A DNA stretch of 64,000 bases from Myxocyprinus asiaticus. Lineage: Eukaryota; Chordata; Actinopteri; Cypriniformes; Catostomidae. This document shows positions 56,826-64,000 of this stretch, piece after piece (position 1 is the first letter of the stretch; every line of letters begins with the position of its first letter). The position numbers and the translations under genes were made by a program. The stretch is taken from positions 23,470,744 through 23,534,743 of the forward strand of contig NC_059349.1 of assembly GCF_019703515.2 (NCBI RefSeq). The letters run 5' to 3'. The notes under the pieces are model-generated. The model ran no database searches and was not told where the DNA came from. It worked only from the letters and a program-made list of their open reading frames with translations.

Positions 56826-57030
56826 TATTAGGGCTGCACAATTAATTGAAATAAAATCGCGGTATGACATTGTGCGATTATTTAACCGCAAAGGGCTACG
56901 GCGATTTAATTAAATTAATAGATAAATCAAGCTGTACGCTTCAAAGTCTGTGCATGCTGCTCTGTCCTGTCTGTATTGTGTACATGCATAGACTTTGAAG
57001 CGAACAGCTTGATTTATCTATTAATTATTA
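56826..57030. repeat. hAT-like fragment with a 40-nt hairpin
   Basis: GGGCTGCACAATTAATTG starts a segment like many hAT termini. Within it TAATAGATAAATCAAGCTGT (56917 on, through cttcaaagtctgtgcatg) is mirrored by catgcatagactttgaagcg...ttgatttatctatta (56983-57025), making a stem of about 40 bp with a short loop. Confidence 0.7.
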
Positions 57031-57883
57031 CAATTATTACAGTGTATTCAGAGCGGTTCTGTGCTACACAACCATTGGACCATTTGGTTCCATGTGCTGA
57101 GCGCTTCACATTCACTTTAATTTCACTTTTGCACACTTCCAAGTATATTTGACCACTACATGTTAATATACAAATAATTCACCCCATGGCATTTATGTGC
57201 AGCGGAGATGATGTTAAAATGAGGAGCACATTATAGTGAGGAGTGTATTGCTTAATTTATATATTTGTTTTTTGTGGGTGAAGAGGAAAAACAAGGAAAA
57301 GTAATTTACTAAATCCATAGTTATGACCATTTTAAAAGCTAAGCTATATTAAACAAATCTCTAAGTGTAATACTTTAATACTAAGTAATAATACGTGTAA
57401 AAAATGCTTTTATATATTACTCTGCACAATGACAATAAAATTTAATCTAATTTAGAAAATGTATCAATTAAAACCGATTTTGTAGTCTACTGGTATTTTT
57501 CAGAAGATATAATGTTTGTTTGTTAACAAATGTATACACCTTATAAACAGGTTGGCCTACCCAAGTTGGTGGGTACTGCTGTTAAAATGGATTCCTTTGT
57601 GTACAAGAGTCTATATGTTTGTGTTGTAGATGGATACTACAGTAAAGTGATCTTCGAGAGACTCCTAACCACATCAGTCCATTGTTTAGAAACTTGATTA
57701 ATGGGGTTTCTAAAATTCTGACACATCAAATCTTCCTGGAAAGACTGTTCTATGTTTTTGGTACATTTTTGGTGAAATGATTCTGAATATTCTAAAATTA
57801 CTTGACATTTAAAAAGGGTTCGGACTTTGTTTTGAGTTGCCATGGATTAATCTGATGTGTACTGTTCTCTTTCTCCTTATCAG

Positions 57884-58055
57884 GCCATCATGGATAATAA
57901 AGGTGGAAGAACTTGTATTCTTTAACACGCATCGGACACAATTGGTCACAAACCCTGTGACGTTTGAGTCGGAGCAGCTGCTGCCTCTTTTCTGCTGTGT
58001 TCTACCCTCTGTTGGAAAACGTACATCTGATTCTTCTGTTGCTTCTACTTGGTAG
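57884..58055 (+). other. Possible second untranslated exon of ivns1abp
   Basis: A good polypyrimidine tract and AG (TTTCTCCTTATCAG at 57870-57883) precede GCCATCATGGATAATAAAGG; a possible donor (TACTTG then GTAGGT) follows at about 58052. It may be a non-coding leader exon of the downstream gene, or a chance pairing. Confidence 0.25.
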
Positions 58056-58239
58056 GTGTGTTTCCTCACCAAGCCTGTATGGAATCTGTGCCTATAGAAA
58101 ACTGTGGATTTCTACAGAATTGGATTGCCAGTCAAGTTGTACACATCCCCCACTCCTTGCATGTTAGTTTACTAAATGTTTTGAATACTTTAAAGGTGCT
58201 GTAAGCGATTTTAACCATTCTGGAACTTCCACCGAGCTG

Positions 58240-58265
58240 TTAAATTAGACCCCCCCCCCCCCCCC
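58240..58265. repeat. Poly(C) tract
   Basis: About 16 cytosines after TTAGA. Confidence 0.9.
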
Positions 58266-58613
58266 TTTCCAAAACACAGCCCTCCAAAGATAGCATTGAG
58301 ATCATCACCTGAACAGTGCGTCTTCTCATGGTTGTCAAAAGCTATGTTTCCATCAATGTTTTTTATGCACATTTTGGGATATCACATAAAAACTGCTGGA
58401 TGGAAACGCCAAGATGCAAATAAAGTCTCCAGAATAAGCATAAAAATGTATATGCTCACTTGAGGTGGATATATTGTTTATTCTGTAAAACGAAATGTGC
58501 ATAAACTATGATAGAAACATATGTACTGAATAAACTCATTGAATTTATTAGGAATACAAGATGCACATCAAAAAAGTAATATGACTGATTAACTCGTTCA
58601 TAACTGTACTAAC

Positions 58614-60288
58614 TAGGGATGGGCACGGGTACTCGGACGTGAAAACAATGAACGATGGTGATCATGCATGATGTGACTTCATTTAATTCATTATTCAGTG
58701 ACAATTACCTGACAACTAAACACAAACGTGTCAAAGAGGGAGCTTATTTATAATTTTGAGATTGATTACGTTGTGGTTTTGAGGGATACATTGATTGTCA
58801 GAGACATCTCACAGCAAGTGTGTGGCAGTGGACTCAATGCACTGAAGCAGCGCATAAACAGCAGGCGAGTGTTTCAAACAGCTAGACAGAAAGCAGCTAA
58901 ATGGAACAATGCAGCATCTTAAAAACTGAACTTAACATGCATATTAAAAACGTGATGGTTATGGCATCTCCTGTTAAGCCAACGGTGATTTGAAAATAGA
59001 CGGTTCAGAAAGTCTAAAAAAAAAAAAACTGAATTGTGCACATTCTTTCATTGAGTTGGGCAGTGAATCTTCACATAATGAGAAAAAATGATGCATTCAT
59101 AATTTTGATTAATCTAACGATTATTAGAATGATTATTCAGCGATTATTGCACCGATTAATCATTAGCTCTTAACCGTTTATTCAGCTTGTGCCCTGACTT
59201 AAAAGGTTATATTAAACGTGCTTACTAACAGTAGAGGACAAAACCATCTTTTAAATAATTCCTCTAAATGACATTCACTGAATTAAAGGGAAAAAAATAT
59301 CTAAGTTTAATTCAGTAAAGAAATTCACTGCAAAAAAAAAAAAAGAAAAACATATATATATATAATCAAGTGTTTTTGTCTTCCATTTTAAAATGGTCTA
59401 AAAACTCTTAAAACAAGATACATTTACTTGAGAAGCAAAATAAGATATTTAGACTTGCTTTAAGATAATGTATCTTAAAAAGTGTATTTTGTATTTGTGT
59501 ATTTTTTCCACTTTGTTATACTTCTGTGAGTGCAGTAAAGACAAAATATACTTATTTTCAAGATATATTCTCTAAAAGCAAGTCTAAATATCTTATATGC
59601 TGCCTCTCAGGTGAATCTTTTTTTTTTTTAAGGATTTTTAGATATTTTAAAATATTTGTATTTTTAATATCATATTCAACATTCTCAGAACATTCTGCAG
59701 TATAGCTGCTAACCCTCTCTCACCTTTCTGTTTACTTCAATCCATCTTTAACTCACAAAAAAACAAACCTCTCGTATTAATAAAGCTGCGTATTGCCAAT
59801 TTTCTTCACAATATGAAATGCACAGTGACATACATTATGATTCAATAAGTTGCGAGCCAACACGTTATAATCTAGCTGCAGCAAGTGTGCGCATGAGGGA
59901 TGAGCGTCCCCGCGACAGAGTATGCCTCAGCCAGGTGCAGTTTCAATCTCTCCTCCTTAGATCGGGACCCTCATACTTCGCAATCTACATCACCTGAAGC
60001 TGTTTGGAAAGTTTAGAGTGCATCTGGACTGTGAGTTGTGTAATTCTTCCTCAGTCAGGCACGAACTGCAGTGATGCTCTCGCGCGTCAACATTAGAGTT
60101 TAATGTGATATCATGTTACATTTAAATGAGATCAAACAACTATTCGACAACTAAAATTTTTGTTGACAAGTTTTTGTCAACGTTGTCTGACGTCGACCAA
60201 TCATTTCAGCCCTACATGTCATTGCCCCTCGAGTACTCACTTAGTCCAAGTATTCGAGTAGACAAAATGGCCAAAATTCCCATCCCTA
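58614..60288. mobile_element. hAT-type insertion with perfect 8-bp target duplication
   Basis: Ends are TAGGGATGGGCACGGGTACT (58614) and ATTCCCATCCCTA (ending 60288). GTACTAAC stands on both sides (58606-58613 and 60289-60296). Inside are further repeat remnants, among them the end of another element at about 60140-60215 (gttgtctgacgtcgaccaat, catttcagcccta) and poly-A or poly-T tracts. No intact transposase; a 64-codon frame at 58728-58922 is unrecognised. Confidence 0.85.
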
Positions 60289-60786
60289 GTACTAACCAGT
60301 GGACCAATCATCGCATCTGAAATGGTGCTCTGGTCATCCTGAAAAAATGGTGTCTAAAAAAAAATCCAAAGCCTTCAAAGAGTTTGCAGAGCAAATAAGT
60401 TGAGTCACAGTTTTTTTTTTTTTTTTGCTGTTTACACAATGTAGTGCTGCTACAGAGACCGGTAAGATATCTCAGGATACTTTTTTTAGTTATATCGTTC
60501 TGGGAGAAGGAACATTTTCTGCATACCATTCCATAAAAAAAAATAGCTTACAGCACCTTTTAATAATGCTTTCAGCCGCCAATTTGAGTATAGTTCTCTC
60601 AGCTCATTCTAACAGATTTAATTATATTTAAATCAATTGCACACATTTTCTCCCACAATCATGGCAGAAAATGTGTAAAACCAGCGCAGATTCCATGTGG
60701 GCCTTATCTCACTAAAATTTTATTCTGGGTGTAACAACAGTTCTCATTTCACTTCTTTTGCTTCCTCCCCCCACTGTCTCTGATAG

Positions 60787-63485
60787 ATCCATCAACATGT
60801 TTACTAACGGGTGTTTGATATTTGAAGATGATAGCTTCCTTGATTCCACTGTGGCCAAGATGAATGCTTTACGTAAAAGCGGCCAGTTTTGTGATGTCAG
60901 ACTGCAGGTAATATCCCCCTTCATTTCAGAAAGAAATGCATGCTTTTTGGATAATATTTTCTCAGTATCCACTGAAATCACCCTTAATGATGATGGTCCT
61001 TCAGGTCTGTGGACATGAGTTAATGGCCCACAAGGCTGTGCTGGCCTGCTGCAGTCCTTACCTGTTTGAGATCTTTAACAGTGACTCTGAGCCACAGGGT
61101 GGGGTTTCACTGGTCATATTTGATGACCTCAACCCAGATGCTGTGGAGATCTTGCTCAACTATGCCTACACAGCTCAGTAAGTATATTTACATAGTGTTT
61201 AAGCTTTGTATAGCATATTCTTCATTTCAAGTAGAGCTATGTTCCATATACCTCTTACTCTTTGTTGACAGGCTGAAGGCAGATAAAGATCTTGTCAGTG
61301 ATGTGTACTCTGCGGCAAAAAAGCTTAAATTAGACCGGGTCAAACAGGTATGTTCAAGCTCATGGTTGGACTTCTCTGAATTATACATTTCTATTCAGAT
61401 TGTAAACTGTAGAATCCTCTTTCCGTTTTGCAGATCTGTGGAGACCACATGCTATCAAAAATGGACTGTCAAAGTGCCATTTCCTACCGTAATTTTGCTA
61501 GTAGCATGGCTGATTGTCGGCTTCTGAGCAAGATTGACAGCTATATCCATGACCATCTTCAGGAGATCTCAGAACAAGATGACTTCCTTAAACTTCCTCG
61601 TCTGAAGGTGTGTCAAGAGATGGTTATCATTATCGTATGTTTTTAAGAGTCTTGGAGTGTTTTGAATGTCTCTATCCCTATTTTTATTTTTTTTGTGTGT
61701 GTAGTTGGATGTTATGCTAGAGGAGAACCTGAACCTTCCGAGTAATGGTAAACTCTACTCTAAGGTAATAAGCTGGGTGCAGCGCAGCTTGTGGAAGAAT
61801 GGAGATCCCCTGGAGAAACTAATGGAAGAGGTCAGTATTGTCTTTAACCATACCCTCTTTGTTTGGCTTGGTCATGTTTCCTGAATTCCTAATCAAAGGT
61901 TGACTCAGGGCCATCCCCTTATTCTGCCCTTGAGGGGTTGCCCTTAACCTTGTAAATTCTACAGTACGTGCTCCTCAAAATACTGAAACTGAATGGTTTT
62001 CCAGGTGAGCCGAACTAACTGTTCCATTTTTCTTCCACTTCTCTTGCTCTCTTTACTGACCTGAGTTGAGTTGTGCTTTTGTTTTTGTAACTTGCCATTT
62101 CTCCCCAGCAGGGCTTTTGGGAGTTTTACTATTTTGATTCTAATGGCTGCTCCTCCCCATTGATCTCCCCATTTCTTCTATAGGTTTATTAATACACAGC
62201 AACAGCAAATTTGCCAAAGCCTGAAGAAGACTGCAAGATCCCAACCATCAGTGGTACTAAATCAGCCAACGAAAAGCCATATGGGCACAGGGTTCCTGAG
62301 AGTGCTGGAGTTTTTATTTCTTTTTCTTTTTTTCTCTTTCTTTTTCCAAATCCCACTAATTGGTTTAGATGGGTCTTTGTCCTAAAGCAAAGTTACATTT
62401 AATAGGGATGATCTCTCCTTCCAGCAGTCTTTACCATCACAGTGACTGTAGACACAAGGTCATGGCTCCCTCAAGGTCTAAGAAGCAGAAAGTTTTCAAA
62501 GGCCTCCCTCAAAGCAGCTGACTCCACTGCTTCAAGAAACAAGGCAGAACATTTCTTTGTACTTGTTTTAGAAACACCCACATGGGTTTTGTTGGTGTTT
62601 TGTTGTTGCAGGTGCAAACGCTGTACTACTCTGCAGATCACAAATTGCATGATGGGAGCCTGTTTGAGGGGCAGGTAGAGACCTTCAACTCTGAGGATGA
62701 CCACATCCAGTTTGTGCAGGTACAAGACTGGTTTTCAGTCTTCCTCTTCCAGTGATTTGCTTTCTCTGCTCTAGAATAGCACATCTCCCATTTTATTAAT
62801 GTTCAGGTGGTTTGCACAAAGGCAGGTCAGATATCATTGAAGCACCAGCTTTCTTTGGCTTGTGTGCTCTGCAGAAGACCCAGTAAATTGTGGAAGACTG
62901 CAATTAGTATTGGCATGGGATGGAAGGTTTTTTGTATGCATGTGTAGTAGAGATAGGAAGTTAAGTTTGGGCACTGGTTTGTAGCTGCTTGGTTTGGTTT
63001 TGCAGAAGAAGCTTCCTCGAGAGAGAGATGAGATGATCTCCGGTGCCTCTGGCAGCCTTTCTCCCACCTCCATCAGCCAGTTCAACAAGCACGAATGGAA
63101 GTACATTGCCTCTGAGAAGACCACCAGTAAGTTCACACTGCTTTATCTGACCAGCTTTTATGTCTTCTCTTAAACTTAAATACTGGATAATCTATTGCTA
63201 TAATTAGCCTGTGAATTACCTGCATATCAAGGTATTGAACCTCTGCCCCCTCTGCTCCAGACAACTCGTACCTGTGTCTGGCTGTTTTGAGAGGTGTACT
63301 GTGTGTGATCTCCCTCCATGGCCGCAGCAGTCCCCAGAGTTCCCCCTCTGCTACGCCTTGCATGCTGAAGAGCCTGAGCTTCGAGGCTCGGCCAGAAGAA
63401 CTGCAGGAGAGGCTGCTAAAGCCCATGCATTATGCTCGCTCAGGCCTGGGAACTGCTGAACTAGATGGCAAGCTCATTGCTGCAG
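60787..63485 (+). CDS. ivns1abp: Influenza virus NS1A-binding protein homologue (BTB-BACK-kelch), 5' part
   Basis: Host actin-associated BTB-kelch protein (NS1-BP/KLHL39 type) linked in mammals to actin stability and splicing. Coding exons here: 60797-60907, 61005-61177, 61272-61347, 61434-61607, 61705-61830, 62612-62719, 63006-63126 and 63261-63485, 1114 nt, 371 complete codons, frame kept at each GT-AG join. The acceptor of the first is at 60786. Seen: BTB domain ([43 protein letters not shown], residues about 27-100), BACK domain (about 120-225), a linker with [15 protein letters not shown], then the lead-in to the kelch propeller ([46 protein letters not shown]). The remaining kelch repeats (family total about 640 aa) lie beyond the window. 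Start ATG 60797 gives [14 protein letters not shown], like the family's N terminus. Confidence 0.95.
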
Positions 63486-63639
63486 GTATGTGTCCAAAGA
63501 TTGATAAAGTATTTGTAAAAGAAAATGAAAGAGCTTAGCTGAGCTATTTGACTGGAATTTGTCCAAATAGTTGTCATAAATTTATTTATTTGGAATCTCT
63601 AAAACCTAAGGTTTATTTCAATAACGTCAACAAAAAGTT

Positions 63640-63830
63640 ATGATTAGGCTTGCACAGAATCTACGGCCAAAAAATTCCTCAGAATTTCTTATGCATGTCA
63701 GTCCTCATGTTATACACAAATTCAGGCTGGGCGATATTTGCCTTAAAAAATATCACGATATCCGATTACATCGTCAACCCCCTGCCGAGGGTCAGTTAAT
63801 TTTTTTTTTTTTTTTTTTGCTTTATTGATT
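63640..63830. repeat. hAT-like terminus and poly(T) in an ivns1abp intron
   Basis: CAGGCTGGGCGATATTTGCC (63723 on) with aaaaaatatcacgatatc is a frequent fish hAT-type terminal sequence; a run of about 20 T follows at 63800-63819. The right end lies outside the window or is lost. Confidence 0.5.
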
Positions 63831-64000
63831 TTGCTTTAAAATTGTATTAATTTATTGAAACACAAAGCATAAACAAAAGACATTTCTAAGTTGAAATTGC
63901 ACTTTAAACGAAAAAAGCAATAAAATAATGAAGTGATCAAAAAATCTTACTTAACCACCTCCCCAAATACAAACATTTACCGTCTCCAACGGCTCCATTT

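Noticed and set aside
58728..58922. Gene for a 64-aa protein inside the hAT-type insertion
   Set aside because: No domain or homologue recognised; it lies within a repeat, so it is noted only as an unrecognised frame.
1..64000. CRISPR array, bacterial operon or phage-like system
   Set aside because: Split genes with vertebrate splice sites and fish transposons exclude a prokaryotic source; no spaced direct-repeat array is present.

Overview
The window is vertebrate genomic DNA from a teleost fish. The abundance of cyprinid-style fold-back repeats, Tc1, hAT, DIRS and L1 copies points to a cypriniform such as a carp, barb or loach, but the species cannot be fixed from sequence alone. Genes are split by GT-AG introns; I joined exons by hand from homology and splice sites. 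Four host genes are supported. ptgs2 (COX-2) lies on the minus strand at 320-2940, and pla2g4a (cytosolic phospholipase A2 alpha) on the plus strand at 4590-21243. arpc5 (Arp2/3 subunit p16) spans 26980-42420 on plus. The 5' part of ivns1abp (BTB-BACK-kelch protein) starts near 55.9 kb and runs off the right edge. From memory, the same four genes lie on human 1q25-q31, so this looks like conserved vertebrate linkage. Teleosts often keep two copies of these genes; I cannot assign a/b paralogues.

ptgs2 and pla2g4a stand head to head, with 1.7 kb between start codons. cPLA2 releases arachidonate from membranes and COX-2 turns it into prostaglandin H2, so two successive enzymes of prostaglandin synthesis share one short intergenic region. 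All three complete genes keep an exact reading frame across their predicted joins (601, 747 and 150 codons before the stop), which strongly supports the exon models. arpc5 intron 1 has the hallmarks of an AT-AC minor (U12) intron.

The rest is mobile-element debris, much of it datable by nesting. pla2g4a introns hold fold-back MITEs, a deleted Tc1-like copy sitting in a TA microsatellite, and a CACTA-ended transposon carrying two ends of a cysteine-rich protein of unclear class. Behind pla2g4a is a small LTR element with a minisatellite core, in reverse orientation. arpc5 intron 1 holds a decayed DIRS (tyrosine-recombinase) retrotransposon; intron 3 holds a 4.1-kb L1-type LINE with a 13-bp target-site duplication. 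Between arpc5 and ivns1abp is a 5.8-kb hAT-type insertion (8-bp duplication) that itself contains two abutting Tc1/mariner elements, a tandem SINE and another MITE. A second hAT-type insertion with a perfect 8-bp duplication lies in the ivns1abp 5' region.
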